The notes beneath the pieces were generated by a model that did not search any database, was not told the DNA's origin, and was given only the letters and a program-made list of their open reading frames with translations. Below, in pieces: positions 22,704 to 34,450 of a DNA stretch of 64,000 nucleotides (position 1 is the first letter of the stretch; the number at the start of each line of letters is the position of its first letter). This stretch comes from Macropodus opercularis (Eukaryota > Chordata > Actinopteri > Anabantiformes > Osphronemidae): positions 11,823,501-11,887,500 of the forward strand of contig CM061096.1 of the NCBI GenBank assembly GCA_030770545.1, written 5' to 3'. Both the position numbers and the translations under genes were made by a program.

Positions 22704-22757
22704 CAGAAGATTCCTGGAATTAAAGGTTTCATCTCATTCCAAGGTTTTTGATTCACC
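22704..22757 (-). CDS. Possible small internal exon (54 bases)
   Basis: Minus strand: acceptor TGTTTTTTCCAG, a 54-base segment, then a CTG/GTGAGT donor. Both splice sites match consensus well. One frame is open, reading VNQKPWNEMKPLIPGIF, with phase 2 on both sides (length divisible by three). The other two frames contain stops. It cannot be joined directly to the exon-like segment at 12613-12677, because the split codon would become TGA. So it is an optional exon, has an unseen partner, or is a chance match. The peptide is not recognised. Confidence 0.18.
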
Positions 22758-24479
22758 CTGGAAAAAACACAAGAGGACAAATGTCACTTCACACAAGCCC
22801 TGTACAATATTCCGTATCTGCTTAACTCCTCATTCTCCATTCAGCTGGATTCATTTAGGTGAAACAGTGTTAGCGCATGTAATATGAGGTACGAATGGAA
22901 AACGGTTCAAAGCCTCAACCCACAGCACCAGAATCCAAAACACTGACCACTTAACAGCGGAGCAGGTCAGAGGCAGAAATAACAGATGGGCGGATTTCAC
23001 CAGTGTCACATCATACTGAGGAGAACCACAAGGCTGTTTAATGCCAAGCGTGTTTGTCTCAGTCAGCAGACGTTGTCATGTGTAACTTCATGTACTGTCA
23101 CGGCTCCGGAAAATGGCGAAGCAAAGGTAATTATCCAGTTTACTACGCAACTCCGAAGGGCTGAAACCCCGACATTACGCCAGACCTGCCACTGGGCAGC
23201 GGTGTGAGGAGGGTGTGTTAGCAGAGAGGATCTCTGACTGGTTCTCCGCTGCTATTCGCGTCAGAGCACTGCGCTTTCAAAAACACAGCTGAAGCATATC
23301 CTGCTTTTAGTGGGAATCAGGATCCTCTGCATTATAATTGGCCCAACACATCTTATAAATGAAAAACAGGGCCACATCTTTTACAGCGTGTCCAGGGAGG
23401 AACGGAGAGAAGAAAAACAAGAGGAATCGTTGGTTTGTGATAAAAATAGCAGATGTTTAGTCATTTCTCGAAAGGTGTGTCATTTAGGGAGCTTGGGACA
23501 AACTGTTGGCCACAGCTAAACGCTAAATTTAGCATATTTACTAAAATAAAAACTGAGTTCAGTCACTGGCACTGGAACCTTCTCCTCCTCAGTTATGACC
23601 TCAGCGGTGCAGCCGGCGTCACTCGTGACGAAATCCTAACCATATAAAACAACAAAAAAAGACCTTCTCAAATACTCTGAGTACATAAGGAAACAGCCAC
23701 GAGGTAATGTTCCCCCATAAATGATCCTATTATGCCAATCCAAGTCCGAATCAACAGAAATATGGCTTTGCACATGCTATTTTTAGTTTTAACATCACTT
23801 TTACATAACAACCTCAAACAGGACACAGAGTCTGGTTAGATAATAAAACTATGAATGAACAGAAGCAGTTTGCTTTAGCTTTGATGTGTGTGTGCAGATC
23901 GTGAATAACCGATTGTTTACTGGGGGTGAGGCTGTGTGTGGCTGCCCCTGGGCCAGGCTGAGGAGTAAGTGCAGCAGAAGCCCCATCTAAGCGCTGAAGC
24001 ATGTGAGTATCTGCCTGGTAACTAAAACACAAGCGTAAACACGGGCCACGTCAGGGATTACCACAGACAGCGCAGGTGTAGCAGTCGCCACAGACGCATT
24101 CTTCGCCATCTCAGTTCCAGGGGAGGTCTAGCCTGACAGCTCGTCAGTCGGCCCTCGGCTGTGTAAACACTCGGAGGCGTTCGTACCTGGGGCCACAGGT
24201 GAGCAGGACACACACACGGAGGGATTACGAAGCCTAATGTCACGTCAAAGGAGCCCTGCGGCATGATGCCACGGGAGCTTTCAAAGCGCACAAAATGTTT
24301 TCTTCCAGCAACTAGTGTCTGATGTATTATATTGTATGTAGATTTCTTTTGAACTAGCTTGTTTTAACATCCCTCTAATGGAAGTGATAATGTTAAGATT
24401 TTGCTGAGGGGGTGGAAAAGGGGGAGACGAGCACATTTCCTCAGCAAACAGCACCCTCTAGAGCAGCACCCTGCATTCT
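22758..24479. other. No gene recognised
   Basis: Unremarkable mixed sequence. CpG becomes more frequent around 24050-24270 but without promoter features. A weak CTCF-like word, GCTCTAGAGGGTGC on the minus strand (24451-24464), matches about 11 of 14 consensus positions. Confidence 0.4.
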
Positions 24480-24740
24480 GAGCCGACTGTTTGAGAATTT
24501 ATGACACATCATCAGGCACAATCCGTGTATCATTTTTCCATACATGCATCCATTCATGCTGCTTGTCTTATTCCCTGGCTCATTATTGGTGAGATAGAGG
24601 TGAGAGGTGAGATATAATAACTCGTTTTCCCAGTGTGAGCTGATAATGAGAGGCCGTTATTAAGATGTTTGCTTTAATCGTGTGCACAGTTATTAGGGGT
24701 GGTTTACAGTACACAAGAGAGATTAAGTTAGGCCATGCGT
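24480..24740. promoter_or_regulatory. Enhancer-like AT-rich element
   Basis: Dense homeodomain/GATA-like words: TTATTGGTGAGATAG, GATATAATAAC, GCTGATAATGAG, GTTATTAAGATG, CTTTAATCG, AGTTATTAGG. Repeat-free. Candidate developmental enhancer by texture. Confidence 0.3.
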
Positions 24741-26469
24741 GACGGAAAGAGCTGAGGAGGCCAGCGATAAGCCAGCTACCCACAACTGTGCAGCTGAGAA
24801 ATGCGAGCACACGGTAGGACGTGAAATGCAGCGAGACAAACCTCCTCCTCTCTTTCGCTCTCGCTGCGTCCACCTCAAATCATGTTACACAACCACAAAG
24901 GAATGCCTCGCATATCGGAGACAGATTTAAAACGAGCGGAAAGGACGAGAACAGCAAAGAGAGGATCGCAGAGGGATCTTTGGGAGCAGTAGGTGTTGTT
25001 TGGTACCTTAAGAACAAAATGGCAGGGAGCTTGGCAGCTCTGTAAAGGCACACCGCAGAGACACGCAAGCCCAGGCACATACTAACTACTTCACACACGC
25101 TTACATGAACCAAATCTGCCTGAGACACACCGACCTGTGCACCAACCAGGCAGCACTGCACACTTCCCCTGCATGTTTCCATGCCATTAATGAAAATAGA
25201 CATTGTACTGTTTCATTGCATTTTGCTAGAATTCGGGGAGCACTTGAAAATACATCTTTTTATGAGCTCTCAAACTTTCCCACAGAATTCCCTCCCAATT
25301 AGTCCGGCACACAAAACACGGAATGGGGCACTCGTACGCTACTTAAACCCGACACACAGGATTCACCACCCATGTTTACGAGACCCGTGTTGCATTCAAA
25401 AAGCTTTGCTATTTCCTAATATGCAACGTAATGACAATGGAAAGATCGCTCACTAAGCACAATTTTTATTCCGCATATTTAAAAAAACATTAAGGTTGTA
25501 AAAGTGCACTTTTTCCTGCACAACAGCATCATTTTACCCACCGAGGTTACAACACTTTGACATGAAATGAAAGCTGGATGGGTTTCACCGGTTGCACAAC
25601 AATAACACCACAAACATCCACGACTGAGATATATACTACACTATTACATACTACTATACACTATAGTACAAGGTGTGTGTGTGTGCGTGGGTGTGTGTGT
25701 GTTTGTTTGTGCATGTGTGCATAAAGTTAGCAGAAGGTCAGAGTGGTGAAGTATTAGAACACTGTTTGCTCTCCTCCATGTACTCTTGGGGACCAGCCTG
25801 TTTGATAGTTTGAACAGTGACGTGCGAGACCCATAAAAAACAGGACATCCAGCACCACACTGTTTGTTTAAGAACACCCACCGAATAGGCAGCCATTCCA
25901 AACAAATTCCTCCTGTCAATCAAATCCTACCTGTTGGACAAGATATGACACAAAGCGGAAAAAGAATAGTCACAAAAAAAAAAAAAAAAAAATCTACATC
26001 ACGGTCGAATGACCTGCAATTTGTTAAACTGTTGTCAACTCTCTCGCGTCCAACGAATACGTTTGCATGAGCACCAGGAAGTATGAACACGTCCAGACTT
26101 TCAGACACGCTGCTACACACACTGTGAATGAAAGTATGAATCCATTAAGCATTTCAGTTATTGTATAATACATGGAGCTAAAACTACTTAAATTAATCAG
26201 CATTAATCATCAGTTAATCATTCAAATTTGTGGATGTGTCTCTTTCCTGTCCTGCTTCTGTTTTATGCAACATTTTAATTATGTTCTTATGCAACAACCC
26301 ATCTTAACAAGCTGATTGACCTATTTGAAAAAGTTGACAGGACCCTTTTTTTTTTCAACTGCAACGTATGAAAAGCGGAGAGAGGCACCACAAGATTCCT
26401 GCTCCCTCCTCTCCCTGCCGTCATCCATGTATCATAGGAGCCACTGGGAGAACTGGATGTGATTCGTAT
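24741..26469. other. No gene recognised; two simple repeats
   Basis: Holds an imperfect TG tract (25673-25712), preceded by an ACTA/TACT-rich low-complexity stretch (25632-25668), and a 19-base poly(A) (25974-25992). No transposon body was identified. Confidence 0.5.
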
Positions 26470-26800
26470 GTGTGTTTTTGAAGAGGGGTGCTCATAAACA
26501 GCCATGAAAGGGGCCCCTCTATTCAGCCCGCCAGCCGAGATGCGCTTCACTGGGCCGGCCTTTTGTTTTCCCCTGTTCCCAAAACCTTAAGCATTGCAAA
26601 AAAAAAAAGGAGGGGGGTTGATTCCTCTCGATGTGTGCAGGCCCAAATGATGCCATTAGATTGGTGCCCGCTTTGGTTGCAAAAAGGCTTCAGTAGCGCT
26701 TGAAGTGATTTAAAAGATGCAGGAGAGAGCTGCCCGCAAATCCTGTTTGGGAACGACACTGGAGGAGAATGGGGAGGCACAATGCCATGCTACTGATCAT
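26470..26800. promoter_or_regulatory. Enhancer-like unique element
   Basis: Features include GGGGCCCC-type and GGGCCGGCC palindromes near 26512-26560, a short poly(A)-G stretch (about 26598-26616) and GATGCCATTAGATTGG (CCATTAG homeobox-like). A purine-rich tail ends in GGCACAATGCCATG. Open on both strands for 70-87 codons but without protein character. Confidence 0.28.
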
Positions 26801-29800
26801 TCTATAGTATGTAAAATTGCTCTCAAGTCCATGAGTGCCGTGGATGGTAAAACAAAAGATGCGGAACATTCCTTTGTCACGTGATGAGGGTCAATGTGCT
26901 GCGGTGGTGCGTGAGGTCAGGAAGTTCACCAAACTTCCCACGCTGCCTTACACCATACGAATATGGGTAAAGTCTGAAACACCCCATTACCGCCAGGGAA
27001 ACTGTTTACTTAATGGCCAGTATCCAAATGATGGGACGAGCCATTGGAAACATATATACGCACAACTTCCTTATGACGGGCTGCACGTTACAGGAAGAGC
27101 AGCGCATTCCCACACAAAATAAATGTTTATTCACATTCATCCAATATGTCAACGATGTCACCGCAGTCACAGACAAGCATCACAGGAATCTATTCACAAT
27201 GTGACAGCATATTGTACAAAGACAAAGGTTGTGCATCTCTTCGTGAACGCGGTGTGGAGAGATTCCGGTTGAGCAAGTGATCGTCTGACAAGTGGCCAAT
27301 GCCGTTCTACGGGCCTGTGTGTCGACAGCAGCCCAGTGGCATGAGAACCTGACAATGTCAACAAAGGGACGGTGCCAAACAAAACCACTTGCTCCTGAAC
27401 AGGCCGGGTCCAGGTCCACCACTGCGTGTTCAGACATCATTTCCTGATACACAACGTCTCCTTGACTTTTCAGTCGATCGATTACGACCGACGCACGGTT
27501 TTTAGCAGCTGCCCGTTCTTCCTCTCAGATGTGCACTTTTGTCACCTTAGTAATATAACTGTTGTTGACTTTTGTAACTTTGGAGAAGATCGGATCACAT
27601 TTAACAAGCCAGAAAGTGTCTATATTTAACTGATAGCGTAAAACGCAGTATTTGTACACTGTGATATAATTACTTACATAATCATAATACACTGCAGTTC
27701 TGTAAAAGACTTGTGGGAAATATTTCTGACTTCCTTCCTTCATCACGGTTCAGCTGACTTGATTATTAGGAAACCAAATTCCGTTGAATGGAGAAGTATG
27801 GGAAACTATAATGTTAAAACAAAAAACACCGTCTGGAAATGATTCTGTTACTGAACACAACAGGTGAGCTGAGCGTGAATGGAAGCACTGAATGACTCAG
27901 ATGGGCTCAAAACTGATGGGTTTTCCCATCAGCCAAGCTACAGTATATCACCTTTAATTGCGCATGACAGGGTCGTCCAATGCCCTGAATGCCGAACGTA
28001 TCAGTGCTCGTTAGTGACAGAGTTCTAGAAGTGAGTTTGACAAGTGATTCACCAGCATATAAGGAGCTGAGATGCTTCTGATTGTCCCCCAGAGATTGTG
28101 AGCATCACGTTTCACACGTTCTGCACAACATTCAACAACAAAACTCGGCTAAGAACTTATCAACATCGATGTTTATGGAATGCACCCATACGTCCATAGA
28201 CTGCAGCAGTGCGTTAAACTCAGGCGTGCTTCACGGGAGTATTCCCGGAAAAATGGGGAATGTTATTTAAAATTTAAACAAACATGGTTTACACCACATC
28301 AGAAACCACTGAATCTGTGTCTATAATCCTGACAATAATGTGAGTCCGGGCTAATTCTAATTCCACAATGGCTTATGAAATCCAACGTTTAGCAACCCTG
28401 CACTTACTGTATTTATTTACGGTACCTGATACACCATCCCACACCAAGAAAGTCTTAGTTTACATCTTGGGCCTCGTTTCAGTTGTGAGATTCAAAAAAA
28501 GCTCAAATTATAACTGCTGCAAGATGATGTGGTTTTAAATTCTTAATGCTTTCTTGTGGAAGCAAGTAGCAGGTTCTCAGGATTCAAAACACAGCCAGGG
28601 AGGACTCCAGAGGTTATGATGTCAGTGTAAGTCTTTTCCAGGATGCTAGATATGGGTCCTGTGGGCTCCTGCTGATAAGATTGAGGAGCAGGTCATTAAA
28701 AGACCCTGAGCAAACTGCTTGAGGGCTCACAATGCAGCCTCAGTCCCAGCTATCAGGCCATCTCACCACAGACCACATGTGGGCTCGCCGGACACAGGTA
28801 ATTAGTAGGAACGAGCCCAGCTCCTCTTGCAGAAACCATAAACCACCATCTATACTCTATCAAACTATTCCTACTGACAACAAACGCTGATTGCAAAGGT
28901 TTAGCCACTTTCAGCAATGTCAAGCAAACACGTCCCACTTCTCCACTCTTCAGAGACCCTCCTTGCACAAGCACCGGCGCAGAGTCTCTGTCGAACCGGT
29001 TGGTGGTGAAATGGCTCTTCCTTGTGATGCCTGTTGTCATAGATACAACAAGGTGTTGCTCACAAGCCAAAGCTGAACAATCAGAAAGCCGAAGCGCTCG
29101 CTAATCCTTCTCCATACCACAGTGTGTCAATAATCAGGAATGCACCGTCTAAACTAAAGCATTGTTCCACTGCCAACAAAATCACAAATATAAGCATTGA
29201 CACTGCCTCCGGGCGCTGCTGTCTCTGAAAATATAATAAACTCAAGAGAAACAACAAGAGTCAGAGATGGAAAAGGCTTTGATATGTCTCCAGACAGCTT
29301 AAAGCTTTCTACTACAGAGCACGGGGGGAAGTCTAGTGTTGTACAGTTGGGGACTGACTGAAGCAGTTCAGTAGTGGCTGCTTCATACAGTAGGAAAAAG
29401 TCAAAGCTCCTGAGAGAACCAGCTGCTGTCAACAGTTGGATGTCTTTGAACTAGCACTAAGCCCACAGACGGCAGGAAATATCCTCTTCAATTCTTTGAA
29501 CCCGGCCCCATTAGAGTCCAATTCAAAATATAAAAGCTCATAAAAAATGATCTCACAAGGATTTAGACACACCTGAGTGGGGTCTGATCTCTGTGGACAA
29601 AAGCTACTAAACCACAGCCATGGTTTCCCGCTGCTCGTCCGTCATGAAGGCAATTTTTTATGACATTGCTCCAGAGTGTGGAATGTGGCAAGTTGCCATC
29701 AGGATGACTGGGTACACTCTAAAAAGACATTATCTAACACAGAATGGCCTAACGGCACAGTAGCCGACACGGTAAAAAGTCATCTTGACACAAAACATGC

Positions 29801-30019
29801 AGGAACTGCATCATTACACACAAAACGGCAGTTCGTGGATGAGACATTCAGACATGACTTGTTCATCCTATGTACGGCAAAACAATAGCCTGTCTGTTCT
29901 CTCTCTATCTCTCTGTATGTGTTTTCACATATTGTGGTATCAGAGAACAAAGAGGGGAAGAACTGTGCTAAGGATGCGGCCGCCGTGGTGAGACCATCAC
30001 CGTACACCCCGGCTTTGAA
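26801..30019. other. No gene recognised
   Basis: Mixed sequence with AT-rich sections at 27600-27830. Open frames up to 105 codons (28753-29070 minus) show no domain. No simple repeat longer than about 15 bases. Confidence 0.45.
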
Positions 30020-30250
30020 AAGGTTCTCCTGAGAGCTTCATTGTATGGGGCGGCCAGCCACAGCTATAGTTCCATGTCCCCGAGATACGAGGCCTCGCTG
30101 TGAGCCACAACAATGAGCATCTTTGTCAAGCAGCGCTATTATCTTTACACATTACTGTAAATGACGGTAGTGCGCCCGGGATCCCACTTAATGATTCCTG
30201 GGTATGAGCTTGTCAAAAAACTAAGTGAAACATCTGCAGAGCCTGAGTCT
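30020..30250. promoter_or_regulatory. Enhancer-like unique element
   Basis: Contains ACAACAATGAG (SOX-type), CGCTATTATCTTTAC (GATA/homeobox-like), a GCCCGGGATCCC CpG-bearing palindrome region and CTTAATGATTCC. Repeat-free with balanced composition. Confidence 0.28.
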
Positions 30251-30787
30251 AAATGCACCTAATCTGTGAGCTTCTACTGCAGAAGTTTGGTTTCGCTACG
30301 TTTCATAACCTAAATATATTGGGAAATGCATTTAAAAACAAAGGCTGCTTACATTTAAAGCCTTTTCATCTGCCTTTCCCTTACATTAAACATTTGTGGC
30401 ATATTTTTATTAGGTTGCTTAGGCTCGCACTGCCGGTTGTATATGAGTGAAACAGGGCTTGAAAGCTTTAATGGGCACACATCAAGTAAATACACCACAG
30501 ACTCACTACCTGGTATCCAAGAACTGGAAACACAGAGCATATTGTAAAGTCAAGACAGTGGCCCTTGACCCTCTACGTCGGGTTACAGCTCAACCTGAAC
30601 TTGACCTGTTCTGGCATCATATTTTAAGAAGGAGCTGGTTGGTTGAGGATTATGTGTCCCCAGCCTTTGTAGAACTTGGCCCTCCTCATTTGGCAAGTGC
30701 TCACTTGTCCTGATGTCATACACCTAATTGCTCGTGCTGCGTGGGATGTGAAGTCTGATTTAAGGTACACTGTAAACTGTGTGCACT

Positions 30788-30848
30788 GTGTGTGTGTGTG
30801 TGTGTGTGTGTCTCACCAGGAACAACACACACACACACACACACACAC
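30788..30848. repeat. Perfect (GT)12 / (AC)12 hairpin
   Basis: (GT)12 at 30788-30811 is followed by a 13-base loop and then (AC)12 at 30825-30848. The two 24-base arms are exact reverse complements. This could extrude as a cruciform or, if transcribed, fold into a long RNA stem. Confidence 0.95.
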
Positions 30849-30996
30849 TCATGTCTTCACCCGCCACAACCTATCATTACCCCCGTCACGTAGCCACCTC
30901 TGCAGCGGGACTCACAAGCCCCGACAACCACCGGCACACACACCTGGAGGGCCCAGCACTTAGTTCCCAGCCCTTGCTTCGTAAACACACCTTTTA

Positions 30997-31022
30997 ACAC
31001 ACACACACACACACACACACAC
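30997..31022. repeat. (AC)13 microsatellite
   Basis: A 26-base AC run about 150 bases downstream of the GT/AC hairpin, so this neighbourhood carries three dinucleotide tracts within 235 bases. Confidence 0.96.
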
Positions 31023-32619
31023 CTATTCACATCCTGCCATCTCAGCTTCTACCTTGCTCCTCCCATTCTCTGTCAAGTATGTCTCACTTTTCTCTCCCTT
31101 CAACCACAAATGCTTTAGTGCTGTTTAATTTATTTCCTTTGTTATCATTTTCCATACCAGCTGAGTGAAACAGCACACAAACTGCAGAGCCAGGTTGGCA
31201 GCCGCTTCCAGGCTGCTCCTGCAACTAGACAAACAACAGGCCATGCTATGTATTTGAGCACAAACACAGAGAAATGGATCCTCAGATGCTGAATGCAGCA
31301 ATTCAACAAAAGAAAAGGAACGTCCTAATCCAGACTCAGGCAGCAGATTATGACTCTAAGAGCCTGATATTTAATCATAATGGCTTCCTCCTGCAGGTTC
31401 CTTCGTCCATGTTTGCTTCAGGCCGAGGCTACTTGAGAGTGTACACAGCTGAGAGAACACACGAGACCACTAACGCTCCACACCTGAGCCCAGCCTGCCT
31501 GCCACACATGATGCGTGACCTTTACAAAAGCTGCCACCGTGACAAATGCGACACGGGAAAATCTTCTGAAGATCCCGACAAGTTTAAGGTCATTACGGGT
31601 AAACAGACGCTTGAGGCAGAGTTAATCAAGCAACAAGGAAGCGCCTCTGAAACAGGCGTCCCCAACAGCAGCCTTTGCAAAAGTCAAGAATCACTGTGCT
31701 GTTTGCCCTCCTTTGTCACGTTACAAGGTGCCTGTGCTTGCTCTGCAACATGTTCTATTCAAAGAGGGCTTAGTGTGTAGCAGGTTGCATTCAGAGGTGT
31801 GTGAAACCTGAAACTCTCCAGCTTTAGATGCTTACTGTGCAAACTGAGAATGCAGAAAAACAGCATGTCACACCTTACCAGCTTTGATTACCAGAAACCA
31901 GGAGCAGATTATCTAGAGAATCAATGCATTCCTCTGAAGGACCTTGAACGTGACTTGTCTTTTTTTTTTTTTTCGCAAACTGCAGCCACACACCAAATGT
32001 ATATTTTCTCACCGAATATTCATCCCTTCTTTTATAAAGGACAAAAACACTGCTAATATCTGCACGAGGTGGAGGTGCAGACTAAAAATCCACACAGTTG
32101 TGTGTGTATATGTGTGTATTTACTATGTGTTATGAATGACCTCATCAAACCCAGTTCACAGCAAAGGGGTCTGGGCAACATCAGGTCCAAGTTCCACCAC
32201 AGAGCCCCGATGGTGTCTCCCTGCTTCATTTACATACAACAATATACAGGCCCACAGCCCACTCCCAAACACACATACACAAACCATTCACGGCACGCTA
32301 AACTCAATCTCAGTCAGAGAAGGCCTGTGCACACGTGGATTACCTTAGGCCACCTACAAACAAACGCACCGAAGAGAAGGACAAGCTTCCCAAAACATGT
32401 CGTCTTCATTCAGAAGACACAAAGTGAGACGGTACCTTCGTTGCACTCAGGTTTTATTCACACCTTCGCTCTCTGCCGCTGCGAACACAGAGTGACTGGT
32501 GTGAGAAAAATGCAGAGCCGTCTCCAGTAAGAGAACTGGGGAAAGATCCAGCCTCAGGATAAGTGTGTGTGTGTTGAGGCAGAGGGCTCAGGCATGATCA
32601 AACAAAGCATATTCAGGTA
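31023..32619. other. No gene established; one long open frame
   Basis: The plus frame 31274-31780 is open for 168 codons from ATG but has no recognisable domain, signal or codon bias. Its middle (about 31350-31400) has homeodomain-like words (ATTTAATCATAATGG), so it may be regulatory rather than coding. A 14-base poly(T) lies at 31960-31973. Confidence 0.35.
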
Positions 32620-32699
32620 CAGTATGCCATCTGTACTCCCTTCCTCGTCCTCCAAAAATTCACTCCCCCGCCCTCTCCATCTCCACACAGTCTTTGCGG

Positions 32700-32910
32700 T
32701 ATATGCAGTGTCAGAATGAAAGAGGCCTTGTCTAAGAGCCTAATCCTTGGGCGATTAGTCAACGCGTCTCGATTAAAAGCTGGCAATGCTGCCACGCCCC
32801 CGTCCATACCCCCCCTCCAAAAAAATGGCAGGCCACAGGTGTCCACACAATGTGTCTCATTAGAAAAAAATGGGGCTGCAGGAGGTGGATCAGCAGTGAC
32901 TTTCACATGA
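32700..32910. promoter_or_regulatory. Enhancer-like element with homeodomain pair
   Basis: Contains CTAATCC...GATTAG (32740-32758) followed by CTCGATTAAAAGCTGGCAATGC and CATTAGAAAAAAATGG. The 184-codon minus-strand open frame (32613-33167) spans it. That frame shows no domain, and I favour noncoding function. Confidence 0.33.
32740..32758. promoter_or_regulatory. Inverted TAATC homeodomain pair
   Basis: CTAATC, a seven-base spacer, then GATTAG. The plus site is TAATCC (OTX/PITX type) and the minus site TAATCG. The layout closely resembles the pair at 18527-18546. Confidence 0.35.
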
Positions 32911-33689
32911 AACTGAAGAGAGGAGCGAGGCCCCGAACAAAAGGCCTGGAAGAGGCAGTGAGAATGGCAACACAGGAGTGCTGTGGAAAAATGCAAAAAG
33001 CGTTCTTTACTTCTCCAAATCTGCTTTTCTGTCCTGAAATTGTAAGACAAAATGTGAGAGTTGGAGTAAAGAACACATTTTTCATAGCTTATCCCTTCTT
33101 CAGTCTGTGTTTTCAGTAAACAGCCATTTTGAAATGGATGGATTGAGAGCAAAGACGGGTATTTCACCTACTCAGCCTCGTATACCCTTGTTTTCTGTCA
33201 ACATAAATACATCTCATCTTGGGGGCATTCCCATGCCAGAACACGCCACTGCTGACTCAAATACCCAGACTTTGACGACACTGTGCAAAATTAGGTCTGA
33301 ATAAACTTTTTATAACGCAGCTCAGATCTTTGATGGTGGCAAAGATAGAAGCGTTGGTGTAGAAACACATGATGGTCCTACCAAGCGCATGTGCAAAGAA
33401 GCTTCTGCCATGTCAGAAAAAGGCATTAATCATATTCCCACAGGCTTAATTTAAGTCACAAACACTCAGCGGTTTGTGTAATTACTGTGTAACTACCCAA
33501 CAATGTGCAGCTTAGTTGCTCCATTGTCATTCAGAGTTTGGGCCATTTTTCTTAATCTGCTCCTAGTTAACCCGTAGCAGCTTAAATATCAGGAAATGAC
33601 CTTCATCCCCGAGGACAGACTACTGTACTTCCCCAATCACATCCATCGTGAGCCTAATCTTGAGTGAAAGGGGAGGGGCGTGTCTTTGG

Positions 33690-34090
33690 AGACCGGACAC
33701 AGAGAGGAATCACTTACCGCTTTCCCCGAGAGGCCGCGGGAGTTACACAGGCAAGGGATTCAAATAACAATGGCAAGGGAGGGAGGGGCTGAATGTTTCC
33801 TGAGATCACATGTTGTTAAGAAGACCACAGCACTTGCCAAGGATCCCGCCAGACCGGCTGTGCGCGGACGTCCACAGGGTGCGAACACACATGGTTTGAG
33901 TTTGGCTCCATGTAGGACCAAGAGGAAAGAAGGGGCCTGGTAGCAGGAACCCTCCAATCCTCACTTCCTGCTTCTGCTGGAAACGCGATCTGCCGTGCCC
34001 GTCGTCCCCATCAACACAAAGCGCAGCGTTCACCCGGCGGCCGAGGGGGTAGCACGCTCGCGCGCAGGGCACCCCATCATCCAAGTCAGC
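33690..34090. other. CpG-rich segment, possible alternative promoter
   Basis: CpG dinucleotides are dense, especially CGGCGGCCGAGG and CTCGCGCGCAGG at 34035-34070. On the minus strand a consensus donor GCG/GTAAGTGA lies at about 33717, at the downstream edge of the island, as expected for a first exon. No convincing start codon or coding frame precedes it, so any exon here would be untranslated. Confidence 0.28.
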
Positions 34091-34179
34091 CTGTCAGCGT
34101 GCTGAAACCCAAGCTGCCGTTTCCCTAACGAGCCGAGAGGATACAGCAGAGACAATCCAATTCAGTCAGGCCGTCAATT

Positions 34180-34450
34180 CTCTCGCGGCAGGTTAGGTGG
34201 CATTTCTGCAGGAAGGGCTGATAATTATACAGGACCAGGCGCCTTTCCTAGGTTTGACATTATATAATTGGCAGGTACATCTTGAATGGCATGAGGAGGC
34301 GCTGACCTGGCTTTTAACCACATACGGTTGATGTTTGCAACTGATAAGCGCAGAAAAAGAGTGTATACAGCCGTGAAACATGGGGAGAGGCTGTAATTAC
34401 AGGCTTGTGCAACTGTATTAATTAACTTTACTACCTGAAAGCCAAGTCAA
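34180..34450. promoter_or_regulatory. Enhancer-like element with homeodomain motifs
   Basis: Includes GCTGATAATTATAC, CATTATATAATTGGC, GGCTGTAATTACAGGC (a TAATTA palindrome region) and TATTAATTAAC. Repeat-free. A typical texture for a developmental regulatory element. Confidence 0.33.

Noticed and set aside
29190..29225. REST/RE1-like site around the CGGGCGCTGCTGTCTCTG word
   Set aside because: Only part of each half-site matches and the spacing is wrong for RE1.
31274..31780. 168-codon plus-strand open frame starting at ATG
   Set aside because: Composition is not protein-like (scattered Cys, no hydrophobic pattern). No splice or promoter context. A frame this long is expected occasionally in 64 kb of six-frame translation.
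32613..33167. Longest open frame in the window (184 codons, minus strand)
   Set aside because: No domain, no codon bias and no homology I can recognise. It crosses enhancer-like sequence, and other frames are open in the same place.
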